Shown here: piece by piece, positions 15,528 through 24,147 of the stretch
Layout of the letters: each line of letters opens with the position of its first letter
Position numbering within the stretch: the stretch's first letter is position 1
From: Pseudomonas rustica
Lineage (GTDB): Bacteria; Pseudomonadota; Gammaproteobacteria; Pseudomonadales; Pseudomonadaceae
Assembly (NCBI RefSeq): GCF_018336155.1
Contig: NZ_JAGYHF010000011.1
Location: 1 to 64,000 of the forward strand
DNA length: 64,000 nt
Direction: 5' to 3'
Notes under the pieces: generated by a model
Database searches by the model: none
Told to the model about the DNA's origin: nothing
What the model saw: only the letters and a program-made list of their open reading frames with translations
Program-made: the position numbers and the translations under genes

Positions 15528-17255
15528 TTAGTTGCTCTTTGTCGCTCCGTCGTTCAATGCAGCACTTTGCAAAGCTTTTCTTGCTTGTTGTTTGCGCAGC
15601 GTTTGCCAGTGCGACAGCACGGTTTTCGGCGCCCAGATCTGCGGCTCCGAGGCTTCGAAATTGTCCGCCAGTTCACGCTCGGCGACGGTGGCCTTGGCCA
15701 GTTTGAAGGCTTGCTCCAGATCATCGGTCTGGTTCAGTGCCTGGGCGAACAGTGCATCGCCGAAGTAGGTGAAATTGGCCTCTTCCGAGCAACCGAAGGA
15801 CACCCGATCGGCGCGCGAGGCGGTCATGATCAGCGTGCGTTCGTCTTTCAGCGCCGGGATGAAACCGCCGGAGTAGCAAGAGGAAATCACGATGATTTTG
15901 TCGCGGTTTTTCAGCGGCGCGAGCACAGCGGCGAGTTCGTCAGCGGGCAGGTCGGCCAGTTCCATGCGCGGTTGATCGAGCACCAGTTCATGTTCGGCGG
16001 TGCCGTGGCTGGTCAGGTAGATAAACAGCAGATCTTCCGGGCCAGTACGTTCAGCGAGGGTTTGCGCGGCACGGCGCAGGTTCTCGCGGGTGGCCATCGG
16101 TCGGTCGGCGAGGTGGTCGCGATGGTTGACCAAGCGGATCTGGCCATAAGCACCGAACCGCGTGCGGAGCATATTGGCGACGAAGTCCGATTCGCGCAGG
16201 AACACGCTTTGCTTGCCGTCGCCGCCTAGAGTCAGCGTGTACAACTCGACGGCCGGGGTTGACGCCGGGATGGCGGCCAACGCTTCATCGAGCAAACGGC
16301 CCTGCGCGAGCAAACCGAGTTCGAGGGTGTCGGGCAACAGCTTGCCATCGGCGTCACGCACGCGCTGGCCGTTGATCCAGGTGCCGCTCATGACGCTGCC
16401 ATCGGTCAGCACCAACGTGCCGCGCCCTGCGTAGCTGTCGTTGTCGAAACCGCCGATGTAGAAACTGCCATCAGACAGATTCAAACGGCCCGGCCCGCTG
16501 AAGCGCCAATCGCTGAACGAGCCGATGTAATGGCTGCCGTCGGCGCCGATCAGTTCGCCCTTGCCGGTCAGCGCGCCTTCTTTGAACTGGCCGAGCCAGA
16601 CATCGCCGTCAGCGTTTTCGTAGCGGCCCTTGCCGTGCAATTGATTGTTCTTGAAGCCGCCGACGTAGATGTCACCGTCAGCGCTGTTGAACGTGCCATT
16701 GCCTTCCAGCTGACCGTTGACGAAATGCCCGCTGAACGTGTTGCCGCTGGAGTCGCCACGCTGGCCTTCGCCGTTGGGTTTGCCGTGGGCGAACTGGCCT
16801 TGATAGGAGCTGCCGTCGTCCATTTCCAGACGACCGAGTCCGGAATACTGGTCAGCCTTGAACTCGCCACGGTAGGTCATGGCGTTTTCTTTCAGCGTGC
16901 CTTCACCGTCGCGTCGGCCCTGTTTGAAACCACCGGTGTAGCTGCTGGCGTTGGTGGTCAGGCTGCCCTGACCGTCGAACAAGCCTTGCTGGAACTGGCC
17001 GCGATAGACCTCGCCATTGCTGCCGTGCCATTCGCCCTGACCATGCCACTGACCTTTGTCGAATTGCCCGGCGTACCAACTGCCATTGGGATAATCGACG
17101 CGCCCCTGACCTTGCAGCAAGCCATCGACCAGTTCGCCACGATAGCGTCCGCCGTCCGGCAGACGCGCATCCGGGGGCAACAGCGATTCGCCGTCGCCGC
17201 ACGCGGTGAGCATCAGGGTCAAGGCAATGGGTGCGAGGGAAGCGAGTGAGCGCAT
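15528..17255 (-). CDS. MORN-repeat lipoprotein with C-terminal C13 (legumain/caspase-like) peptidase domain
   Basis: A 575-residue two-part protein. A signal peptide ends in a lipobox (MLTAC, Cys about 19). About twelve 23-residue MORN repeats of Y-x-G-x-F form run from residue 38 to about 300. The C-terminal part (about 310-560) looks like a cysteine peptidase of clan CD, family C13: catalytic His417 in LTSHG and Cys460 in ISSCYSGG, each after a hydrophobic strand. It should be anchored in the envelope, facing the periplasm or outside. MORN repeats often bind membranes or proteins. Substrate and role are unknown. The gene may be co-transcribed with the reductase-like gene downstream. Confidence 0.85.
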   Translation of the reverse strand: MRSLASLAPIALTLMLTACGDGESLLPPDARLPDGGRYRGELVDGLLQGQGRVDYPNGSWYAGQFDKGQWHGQGEWHGSNGEVYRGQFQQGLFDGQGSLTTNASSYTGGFKQGRRDGEGTLKENAMTYRGEFKADQYSGLGRLEMDDGSSYQGQFAHGKPNGEGQRGDSSGNTFSGHFVNGQLEGNGTFNSADGDIYVGGFKNNQLHGKGRYENADGDVWLGQFKEGALTGKGELIGADGSHYIGSFSDWRFSGPGRLNLSDGSFYIGGFDNDSYAGRGTLVLTDGSVMSGTWINGQRVRDADGKLLPDTLELGLLAQGRLLDEALAAIPASTPAVELYTLTLGGDGKQSVFLRESDFVANMLRTRFGAYGQIRLVNHRDHLADRPMATRENLRRAAQTLAERTGPEDLLFIYLTSHGTAEHELVLDQPRMELADLPADELAAVLAPLKNRDKIIVISSCYSGGFIPALKDERTLIMTASRADRVSFGCSEEANFTYFGDALFAQALNQTDDLEQAFKLAKATVAERELADNFEASEPQIWAPKTVLSHWQTLRKQQARKALQSAALNDGATKSN

Positions 17256-17357
17256 AGCGGGATCCGGGCAATTAGGCGACCGAGTATGCCGCAGCTATGC
17301 GTCGCATATATAGAGACGTGACGCGAAACAGCGTGCGCTGCTTCGCATCCGGAACGC

Positions 17358-17813
17358 TTAGACGAAGCAGAGCGACAGTGGCTCAGCGATATAGGCCGGT
17401 TTGTCCGAGCCTTCTATCTCCAGCGTTGCGGTGGCTTTGAGCAACCACTGGCCGGGTTTTTTCTCGGTCACTTCGCCCAGATCGACCTTGAGACGAACTT
17501 TCGAATTGACCTTCACTGGCTGGATGAAACGCACGCTGTCCAGACCGTAGTTGACGACCATCTTCACGCCTTGCGGCAGGACGAGGATGTCTTCCATCAA
17601 TTTCGGGATCAGCGACAACGACAGGAAACCGTGGGCAATGGTGCTGCCAAATGGCGTTTGCGCGGCTTTGACCGGGTCGACGTGAATGAACTGATAATCC
17701 CCGGTGGCTTCGGCGAACAGGTTGATGCGCTCCTGATCGATGGTGAGCCATTCGGAACGTCCGAGTTCCTTGCCGACATAATCTTTGAGCTCTGCAACTG
17801 GAACGTAGGGCAT
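17358..17813 (-). CDS. MaoC family (R)-specific enoyl-CoA hydratase
   Basis: A 151-residue single hot-dog-fold hydratase. The hydratase-2 signature is clear: ATGDYQFIHVDPVKAAQTPF then GSTIAHGFLSLSL (about 40-72), with the catalytic Asp and His of the D-x-x-x-x-H motif. It hydrates trans-2-enoyl-CoA to (R)-3-hydroxyacyl-CoA, feeding either beta-oxidation side reactions or polyhydroxyalkanoate precursors. The start is placed at MPYVPVAELK because AAGGAGA sits 7 bases before that ATG; a 7-residue extension is possible. The gene stands alone between divergent units. Confidence 0.9.
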   Translation of the reverse strand: MPYVPVAELKDYVGKELGRSEWLTIDQERINLFAEATGDYQFIHVDPVKAAQTPFGSTIAHGFLSLSLIPKLMEDILVLPQGVKMVVNYGLDSVRFIQPVKVNSKVRLKVDLGEVTEKKPGQWLLKATATLEIEGSDKPAYIAEPLSLCFV

Positions 17814-17959
17814 TGAGACTCTCCTTGGGTTCATCGGTTTTATAGTTTTTCAGGTCGGGGATTTGACCGCCCTGCGAACCACTGTAGATCAACATGGCAA
17901 TTTGCTGCGGTCAACTGACCATGCTTTTGGCGAATGCCGATCCATAGCGCAGGCGTGCT

Positions 17960-17965
17960 TATAAT
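17960..17965 (+). promoter_or_regulatory. Candidate -10 element for lrgA-lrgB
   Basis: A perfect TATAAT lies about 40 bases before the lrgA start. No good -35 hexamer is present at 17-bp spacing, so this may be an activated promoter or a chance match. Confidence 0.35.
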
Positions 17966-18004
17966 GCCGGCGATGAACGGGAGAGAGACGGGGAGAGAAG
18001 TCGG

Positions 18005-18367
18005 ATGTTGTTACGTGGCCTGACCATGCTGGTGCTGTTTCAACTGCTCGGCACGGCACTCAATCATTTGCTGTTGCCGGTGCTGCCGGGGCCGATTATC
18101 GGCCTGCTGCTGTTGCTGATCTTCCTGATCATTCGCGGTGAAGTCGGCGAACCGCTGAACCTCGCGGCCGGCAGTCTGCTGCGTTATCTGCCGTTGCTGC
18201 TGGTGCCGCCAGCGGTGGGGGTGATGGTGTATGCGAGCGACATTGCCGCTGATTTTTGGGCAATCGCCGGTGCGCTGGTGTTGTCGCTGGTCTTGTCGAT
18301 GGCCTTCGCCGGTGTGCTGATGCAGCGCATGGTCAAGCGTCACGCGCCGCCGTCGGAGGAGTCCTGA
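18005..18367 (+). CDS. lrgA: CidA/LrgA family holin-like protein
   Basis: A 120-residue membrane protein with four predicted hydrophobic segments. The family hallmark LPVLPGPIIGLLLLLIFL lies at about residues 22-40. CidA/LrgA proteins are small membrane proteins first described as holin-like factors that modulate autolysis, and more recently linked to pyruvate or overflow-metabolite transport. The charged C-terminal tail is typical. Its stop overlaps the lrgB start, so the pair is made together. Confidence 0.9.
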   Translation: MLLRGLTMLVLFQLLGTALNHLLLPVLPGPIIGLLLLLIFLIIRGEVGEPLNLAAGSLLRYLPLLLVPPAVGVMVYASDIAADFWAIAGALVLSLVLSMAFAGVLMQRMVKRHAPPSEES

Positions 18368-19083
18368 TGCTCTTCGATTGGCAAGGTGCCTGGGCCTCCG
18401 TAATCCATCATCCATTGTTCGGCATCGGCATCACCCTCGGCGCCTATCAACTGGTGTTGGCGGCGTTCGAGAAAACCCGCTGGATCTTTCTGCAACCGGT
18501 GCTGGTCTCCATGCTGTTGGTGATCGGCGTATTGGTCGGCTGCGGCCTGACCTACGCCGAATACCGCAAGAGCACCGAGATCCTCAGCATTCTGCTCGGC
18601 CCGGCGACCGTGGCACTGGCGGTGCCGCTGTATCTCAACCTGCGGCGCATTCGCCAATTGTTCTGGCCGATTTTTACTACGCTGGTGATAGGCGGGGTGG
18701 TCGCTACCGGCATGGGCGTGCTGTTGGGCTGGTGGTTCGGCGCCGAGCACATGATCTTGATGACCATGGCGCCGAAGTCGGTGACCTCGCCGATCGCCAT
18801 GCTGGTCGCCGAACAGATCGGCGGCGTCGCGGCGCTGGCAGCGGTATTCGTGTTGATCACCGGGGTGATCGGCGCGATTTTCGGCCCGGCGCTGTTGACC
18901 CGTCTGGGCGTACACAGCCCCGAAGCGCGCGGCATGGCGCTGGGCATGACCGCCCACGCGGTCGGCACCTCGGTGGCGTTGCAGGAAAGTGATGAGTGCG
19001 GCGCGTTTGCGGCGCTGGCGATGAGTCTGATGGGCGTGGCCACGGCGGTGTTCCTGCCGTTGGCGGTGTCGATGGTGGTGTAA
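18367..19083 (+). CDS. lrgB: CidB/LrgB family membrane protein
   Basis: A 238-residue polytopic membrane protein, the partner of LrgA. The family-specific GPATVALAVPLYLNLRRI segment (about 78-95) and MTMAPKSVTSPIAMLVAEQIGG (about 134-155) are present, followed by LGMTAHAVGTSVALQ. The start is ATG at 18367, overlapping the lrgA stop by one base; an in-frame upstream extension would run through lrgA and is rejected. It ends 10 bases before the LON-domain gene, which probably belongs to the same transcript. Confidence 0.92.
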   Translation: MLFDWQGAWASVIHHPLFGIGITLGAYQLVLAAFEKTRWIFLQPVLVSMLLVIGVLVGCGLTYAEYRKSTEILSILLGPATVALAVPLYLNLRRIRQLFWPIFTTLVIGGVVATGMGVLLGWWFGAEHMILMTMAPKSVTSPIAMLVAEQIGGVAALAAVFVLITGVIGAIFGPALLTRLGVHSPEARGMALGMTAHAVGTSVALQESDECGAFAALAMSLMGVATAVFLPLAVSMVV

Positions 19084-19093
19084 GGAAATGTCT

Positions 19094-19684
19094 ATGAGTC
19101 TGCCGCTTTTTCCGCTGAACACAGTGCTGTTTCCCGGCTGCAACCTCGACTTGCAGATCTTCGAGGCGCGCTACCTCGATATGATCGGCCGCTGCATGAA
19201 GCAGGGCGGCGGTTTCGGCGTGGTGTGCATTCTGCAGGGCAGCGAAGTCGGGCTGGCGCCGGAGGGCTATGCGCTGGTCGGTTGCGAGGCGCGCATCACC
19301 GATTTCCAGCAACAGGACAACGGCTTGCTGGGGATTCGCGTGCAGGGCGGGCGGCGTTTCAACGTGTTGCGCACTGAAGTGCAGCGCGATCAGTTGATTC
19401 TTGCCGACGTCGAATGGCTCGACGATGAACCCGAGCAACCGCTGCAGGACGAGGACGCCGATCTGGTCGCGCTGCTCAAAGCGCTGGCCGAACACCCGAT
19501 GGTCGAAGCGCTGAACATGGGCACTGACGCGCTCGGTCAGCAGTCGTTGGCCAATCAGTTGGCGTATCTGCTGCCGTTCGCCGAAGAAGACAAGATCGAT
19601 CTGCTGCAACTCGACGATCCGCAACAGCGACTGGATGCGATCCAGGCGCTGCTTGATGAGTTGCAGGGCGAGTTGTTTGCCTGA
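19094..19684 (+). CDS. LON substrate-binding-domain protein
   Basis: A 196-residue protein consisting of the N-terminal domain of Lon protease only (PUA-like fold), without ATPase or peptidase. The opening LPLFPLNTVLFPGCNLDLQIFEARY is typical. A helical C-terminal half follows (NQLAYLLPFAEEDKIDLLQLDDPQQRL). Stand-alone copies are common in Pseudomonas and have no defined role; they may recognise unfolded segments. The second ATG (19094) is preferred to 19088 because AAGGAA then sits at normal spacing. It is likely the last gene of the lrgA-lrgB transcript. Confidence 0.85.
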   Translation: MSLPLFPLNTVLFPGCNLDLQIFEARYLDMIGRCMKQGGGFGVVCILQGSEVGLAPEGYALVGCEARITDFQQQDNGLLGIRVQGGRRFNVLRTEVQRDQLILADVEWLDDEPEQPLQDEDADLVALLKALAEHPMVEALNMGTDALGQQSLANQLAYLLPFAEEDKIDLLQLDDPQQRLDAIQALLDELQGELFA

Positions 19685-19692
19685 AACATCGT

Positions 19693-19807
19693 AAAAGATC
19701 GCAGCCTGCGGCAGCTCCTACACTGTTTGATTTCACATGCGCGCGATGTGTCGGGCGTGAAATGAAATCCCATGTAGGAGCTGCCGAAGGCTGCGATTTT
19801 TTGATCT
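19693..19807. repeat. REP pair around an inner GATTTCAC palindrome
   Basis: REP copies in opposite orientation sit at 19693-19722 and 19772-19807. Between them is a further inverted repeat, ATTTCAC with GTGAAAT. It separates two convergent genes and may act as a shared terminator. Confidence 0.9.
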
Positions 19808-21139
19808 TCAATACGCGTAACGCAACATCGTGTTCGGCAAATGCCTAAACACAAACAAACTGAACAACACCAGCAACGCTGGCAAAATCAGCCACCAGAC
19901 CTTGAACGGCATGGCATTCAGCGGCTCTTTGCGCTGGCTCAACCACAACCCCGCCGCACACACGCACGCCGCGAGCATCGCGCCGGCGAGAATATCCGTC
20001 GGCCAATGCGCCCCCAGATACACCCGCGACAAGGCAATCGACAGAGCCGGAATGCAACCGACAAACAGCCAGGTCAGGCGCATGCGTGGCGGTTGGCCGC
20101 GACCAGCCAACACCGCGAGCACCAGAAACAGCGCGAACGACCCCGACGCGTGGCCGCTCGGCATGCTGTAACTGGTCAGCGGATCACTCAGTACTTCCGG
20201 ACGCACCCGCGCGAAAAACATCTTGGTGCCGGTATTGAGCATCGCTGTGCAGAGCAACACGCCGCCGGCAAAGATTGCCTGGCGCCATTGCCGGCACAGC
20301 AGCAACAGACCGGTGAGCAGGGCGCTGAACATCAGCATGTTGCGGAATTCGCCGATCAGGGTGAACGTCACCGCGATCTCATCGAGCAGCGGCTGGCGAT
20401 GCTCCTGCACCAGCGTCATCACGCCTTGGTCGAGCGCCGTCAGGTACGGGTAACCAATGAACAGGCCAATCAGAATCAACAGGCTCATGCTGCTGATCCA
20501 GATCGTCGCGCGACGATGGCGGCGCAGGCTGCTGTTGACGCTGAGGCCGACCATGACCGCAATGCTTGCCGCGACTATCCCGGCCTGTAGCCAGAAACCT
20601 TCCGGCAGCGGCAGACGAATCGCCGCGCCAGTGGCCCAGCCTGGCAGCAGATAGGCGACGCTCCAGCCGGCGGCGGCCAGAAGACTGACGGCGGCAAAAC
20701 GCGGGAACGGCATGTCGCACATGCCGGCGACCATTGGCAGCATTGGTCGCAACGGGCCGATAAAGCGACCGACCAGCAGACTGGCGATGCCATATCGCTG
20801 GAAATAGCTTTCTGCGCCGGCCATCCATTCCGGGTGATGGCGCAAGCCCGGCAGACGGCGGATGTTCTGGTGGAAGTGGCGACCGAGGAAATACGAAATC
20901 GCATCGCCGAGAATCCCGCCGAGGAAACCCAGCAGCAAGGTTTCGCTCAACGACAGCGCACCGCTGCCGGCCAACACGGCCACGGCAAACAACAACACCG
21001 TGCCGGGCACGATCAATCCGGCAATCGCCAGGCATTCCACGCAGGCAACAATGAACACCGCTACGGCCAGCCACTCCGGATTGGCCGCCAGCCAACCGGT
21101 CACGCTATCGAGCCATGGGCCCATACCAAAAAACTCCAA
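19808..21139 (-). CDS. DedA-PAP2 fusion: membrane transporter-like plus phosphatase
   Basis: A 443-residue integral membrane protein joining two families. Residues about 1-200 form a DedA domain (VECLAIAGLIVPGTVLLF; SLLVGRFIGPLRPMLPMVAG). Residues about 215-430 form a PAP2 acid phosphatase with all three motifs: K-x6-RP (KMFFARVRP), PSGH, and SRVYLGAHWPTD. PAP2 enzymes dephosphorylate phosphatidic acid, phosphatidylglycerol phosphate or undecaprenyl pyrophosphate; DedA proteins are implicated in lipid carrier movement. The fusion suggests coupled dephosphorylation and recycling of a lipid carrier, but this is inference. It is flanked by REP palindromes on both sides. Confidence 0.93.
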   Translation of the reverse strand: MEFFGMGPWLDSVTGWLAANPEWLAVAVFIVACVECLAIAGLIVPGTVLLFAVAVLAGSGALSLSETLLLGFLGGILGDAISYFLGRHFHQNIRRLPGLRHHPEWMAGAESYFQRYGIASLLVGRFIGPLRPMLPMVAGMCDMPFPRFAAVSLLAAAGWSVAYLLPGWATGAAIRLPLPEGFWLQAGIVAASIAVMVGLSVNSSLRRHRRATIWISSMSLLILIGLFIGYPYLTALDQGVMTLVQEHRQPLLDEIAVTFTLIGEFRNMLMFSALLTGLLLLCRQWRQAIFAGGVLLCTAMLNTGTKMFFARVRPEVLSDPLTSYSMPSGHASGSFALFLVLAVLAGRGQPPRMRLTWLFVGCIPALSIALSRVYLGAHWPTDILAGAMLAACVCAAGLWLSQRKEPLNAMPFKVWWLILPALLVLFSLFVFRHLPNTMLRYAY

Positions 21140-21151
21140 ACCATTGATGAT

Positions 21152-21232
21152 CCCCTGTAGGAGCTGCCGAAGGCTGCGATCTTTGTTTTTAAAAGATCAA
21201 AAGATCGCAGCCTTCGGCAGCTCCTACAGGGG
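21152..21232. repeat. Inverted REP pair
   Basis: CCCCTGTAGGAGCTGCCGAA and its inverse form a palindrome of 81 bp around a T/A-rich loop. It lies between mpg (ending at 21240) and the start of the DedA-PAP2 gene. Confidence 0.95.
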
Positions 21233-21239
21233 TTTGTGT

Positions 21240-21935
21240 TTACAGCAAAAAATAATCCCGGCCTTCGACCTGACCGCGGCGCAGCGGGTTCCGCGTGCAC
21301 CATTGCGCATAAGCGCCGTCGACGAAGCGGTACATCAGGTGTTCGTCACGGCCATGGGGGATGCCCAGTCGCGTGGTTTGAACAATCTGCGACGGCGCCG
21401 GGCCGGTGTCTTCGACCAGAATCAATTCGTGATCGAAACGCTTGGCGTCCCACATCGGCACCTTTAACCCCAGCGCCTTGCACAGCAAAGTCTGCCCGGC
21501 ACAGAGTTTCTGCGACGGTCGCGCACGCCCTTGAGCGTCAGGATTGTTCAGCAGCATCTGCGCCAGGCTCGCCGGCCCGCTGACTTCATCGACCCATGGA
21601 TAGGCCGATTTAATCAGCACGGCATTGCCCGGGCCCTGTGCGCTGAAATTCAGCGAATCACCGCCTCGGGCGTAATACATATAGATGTGTCCGCCATCCA
21701 GAAACAAAGCCTTACGCTTTTCTGTGTAACCGAGCGAGGCATGGCTGCCTTTCTCTGCGCAGTAATAGGCTTCGGTTTCGATGATCCGCGCGCTCAGCCA
21801 AAGACCGCCAACGCGATGGCGAATGACTTTGCCGAGCAGATCCTTGGCGAGGACTTGTGCGTCACGGTCGAAAAAAGCGTCGGCAAGCCCCGCAGGCTGG
21901 CGCTCGGCGCTGGCGCGAACAGTCAGGTTGGACAT
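21240..21935 (-). CDS. mpg: DNA-3-methyladenine glycosylase (AAG/MPG type)
   Basis: A 231-residue base-excision repair glycosylase that removes alkylated purines such as 3-methyladenine and hypoxanthine. AAG-family stretches are visible: FFDRDAQVLAKDLLGKVIRH, the catalytic glutamate in ARIIETEAYYCAEKGSHAS (about 55-73), HIYMYYARGGDSLNFSAQGPG (Tyr that flips the base), and NNPDAQGRARPSQKLCAGQTLLCKAL. It stands alone and faces away from proA. Confidence 0.93.
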   Translation of the reverse strand: MSNLTVRASAERQPAGLADAFFDRDAQVLAKDLLGKVIRHRVGGLWLSARIIETEAYYCAEKGSHASLGYTEKRKALFLDGGHIYMYYARGGDSLNFSAQGPGNAVLIKSAYPWVDEVSGPASLAQMLLNNPDAQGRARPSQKLCAGQTLLCKALGLKVPMWDAKRFDHELILVEDTGPAPSQIVQTTRLGIPHGRDEHLMYRFVDGAYAQWCTRNPLRRGQVEGRDYFLL

Positions 21936-22070
21936 GGCAAACGATGTTTATCCGGGCTGATGAGGTCGTGATGATAACAATTCAATGCTTAATTACGGCT
22001 GAACGTCGGCAAATTGCAGTCCATTTCGACCATCCGCCCGTCACCGCTGTTAGTCCCGGGACGCGACAGC

Positions 22071-22076
22071 TATAAT
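22071..22076 (+). promoter_or_regulatory. Candidate -10 element for proA
   Basis: A perfect TATAAT is 36 bases before the proA start. The -35 region at the expected spacing is weak, so the call rests mainly on the -10 hexamer and its position. Confidence 0.4.
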
Positions 22077-22112
22077 CTGCCGCTTTCCTCTTTGCCAAGA
22101 CCCCAGCAGACC

Positions 22113-23384
22113 ATGACTGAGTCCGTTCTTGACTACATGACCCGATTGGGTCGCGCCGCCCGCGAAGCTTCCCGGGTCATCGGCCGTGCCAGCACCGCGC
22201 AGAAAAACCGCGCCCTGCAGGCTGCTGCCAATGCCTTGGACGCCGCTCGCGCCGAGCTTGCTGCAGCCAATGAGCAGGATCTGGCCGCCGGTCGCGCCAA
22301 TGGTCTGGAACCGGCACTGCTGGAGCGTCTGGAACTGACCCCGGCGCGCATCGACGGCATGATCGTCGGCCTGCGTCAGGTGGCAGCGCTACCGGATCCG
22401 GTCGGCGCGATCCGTGACATGAGTTTTCGCCCGTCGGGCATTCAAGTCGGCAAGATGCGCGTGCCGCTGGGCGTGATCGGGATCATCTATGAATCCCGGC
22501 CGAACGTGACCATCGATGCCGCCAGCCTGTGCCTGAAGTCCGGGAATGCGACGATTCTGCGCGGTGGCTCCGAAGCGATTCACTCCAACCGGGCGATTGC
22601 CGCGTGCATTCAGCGCGGACTGGCCGAGGCAGAACTGCCGGCGGCGGTGGTGCAAGTGGTCGAAACCACCGACCGTGCCGCCGTTGGCGCGATGATCACC
22701 ATGCCTGAGTACGTCGACGTGATCGTGCCGCGAGGTGGCCGTGGCCTGATCGAACGCATCAGCCGCGATGCCCGTGTGCCGGTGATCAAACACCTGGACG
22801 GCATCTGCCATGTTTACGTGAGTGCCCACGCCGATCTGGCGAAAGCCCAGCGCATTGCCTTCAACGCCAAGACTTATCGTTACGGTATTTGCGGTGCGAT
22901 GGAGACGTTGCTGGTCGATCAAACTGTTGCCAAGGATTTCCTGCCGGCGATGGCCGCTCGGTTCCGCGAAAAAGGCGTCGAACTGCGTGGTTGCGAGCGC
23001 ACCCGGGCAATCATCGAAGCGGTCGCGGCCAGTGAAGACGACTGGAACACTGAATATCTGGCGCCGATTTTGTCGATCCGCGTGGTCGACGGGCTGGATC
23101 AGGCAATTGAACACATCAACCATTACGGCTCGCATCACACCGACTCGATCGTCAGCGAAAACCTCGCCGACACCCGCCGGTTTGTGGCGGAAGTCGACTC
23201 GGCGTCGGTGATGATCAACACCCCGACGTGCTTCGCCGATGGATTTGAATACGGATTGGGTGCCGAGATCGGCATTTCTACTGATAAGCTGCACGCCCGC
23301 GGCCCGGTGGGCCTCGAAGGACTGACCTGCGAGAAGTACATCGTGGTCGGTGATGGCCAGTTGCGCGGCCAGGCGACGGTCTGA
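22113..23384 (+). CDS. proA: Gamma-glutamyl phosphate reductase
   Basis: A 423-residue enzyme of proline synthesis. It reduces gamma-glutamyl phosphate with NADPH to glutamate semialdehyde. The aldehyde-dehydrogenase-like fold shows LGVIGIIYESRPNVTIDAA (about 113-131), SGNATILRGGSEAIHSN, and the catalytic Cys region FNAKTYRYGICGAMETLLVD. The C-terminal GAEIGISTDKLHARGPVGLEGLT is diagnostic. The start MTESVLDYM fits the family. It opens a long run of + strand genes: nadD begins one base after its stop. Confidence 0.97.
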   Translation: MTESVLDYMTRLGRAAREASRVIGRASTAQKNRALQAAANALDAARAELAAANEQDLAAGRANGLEPALLERLELTPARIDGMIVGLRQVAALPDPVGAIRDMSFRPSGIQVGKMRVPLGVIGIIYESRPNVTIDAASLCLKSGNATILRGGSEAIHSNRAIAACIQRGLAEAELPAAVVQVVETTDRAAVGAMITMPEYVDVIVPRGGRGLIERISRDARVPVIKHLDGICHVYVSAHADLAKAQRIAFNAKTYRYGICGAMETLLVDQTVAKDFLPAMAARFREKGVELRGCERTRAIIEAVAASEDDWNTEYLAPILSIRVVDGLDQAIEHINHYGSHHTDSIVSENLADTRRFVAEVDSASVMINTPTCFADGFEYGLGAEIGISTDKLHARGPVGLEGLTCEKYIVVGDGQLRGQATV

Positions 23385-23385
23385 G

Positions 23386-24075
23386 TTGACCGACCTCGAC
23401 CTGACCACGGTGCCCGCCGGCAAAGACGTTCGACCTCAACGCATTGGCGTTCTGGGCGGCACGTTCGACCCGGTGCACATCGGCCATTTGCGCGGTGGGC
23501 TGGAAGTCGCCGAAGCGCTGGCGCTCGACGAGTTGCGCTTGATGCCGAACGCGCGGCCACCGCATCGCGGCATGCCGCAGGTGTCGGCGCAGGATCGGCT
23601 GGCGATGGTTGAATGCGCAGTGGCCGGCGTGCCGCCACTGCTGGTGGACGCCCGTGAGTTACAGCGGGACAAGCCGTCCTGGACTATTGATACCCTGGAG
23701 TTGATGCGCGCCGAAATGCCCGCCGAGACCCAGGTTTTTCTGCTTTTGGGCTGGGACGCATTTTGCGGCCTGCCCACTTGGCATCGCTGGGAAGAGTTGC
23801 TCCAGCATTGCCACATCCTGGTGCTACAGCGCCCGGACGCCGACAGCGAACCGCCGGATGCCTTGCGCAACCTGCTGGCAGCGCGTTCGGTGAGCGACCC
23901 GCTGGCCCTGAAAGGGCCGAGCGGACAGATTGCATTCGTCTGGCAGACACCGCTCGCGGTTTCCGCCACCCAGATCCGTCAACTGCTGGCCAGCGGTAAG
24001 TCGGTACGTTTCCTGGTGCCCGACGCGGTCCTGGCCTACATCGATGCGCACGGTCTATACCGTGCGTCGAACTGA
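23386..24075 (+). CDS. nadD: Nicotinate-nucleotide adenylyltransferase
   Basis: A 229-residue nucleotidyltransferase that adenylates nicotinate mononucleotide in NAD synthesis. The signature IGVLGGTFDPVHIGHLR, with its HIGH-type motif, and the C-terminal PLAVSATQIRQLLASGKSVRFLVP (ISSTxIR-like) are intact. No ATG fits; the start is inferred as TTG at 23386, directly after the proA stop, with GTG at 23350 (inside proA) as the alternative. The N terminus has about 13 extra residues before the core strand compared with P. aeruginosa NadD. Translational coupling to proA is likely. Confidence 0.93.
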   Translation: MTDLDLTTVPAGKDVRPQRIGVLGGTFDPVHIGHLRGGLEVAEALALDELRLMPNARPPHRGMPQVSAQDRLAMVECAVAGVPPLLVDARELQRDKPSWTIDTLELMRAEMPAETQVFLLLGWDAFCGLPTWHRWEELLQHCHILVLQRPDADSEPPDALRNLLAARSVSDPLALKGPSGQIAFVWQTPLAVSATQIRQLLASGKSVRFLVPDAVLAYIDAHGLYRASN

Positions 24076-24147
24076 ACAAGGCGTGCTTCACTGATACGAA
24101 TCACCGTGTCCCCAAGCCGCCGAATACACGAGCAAAACGAGTTTTAT

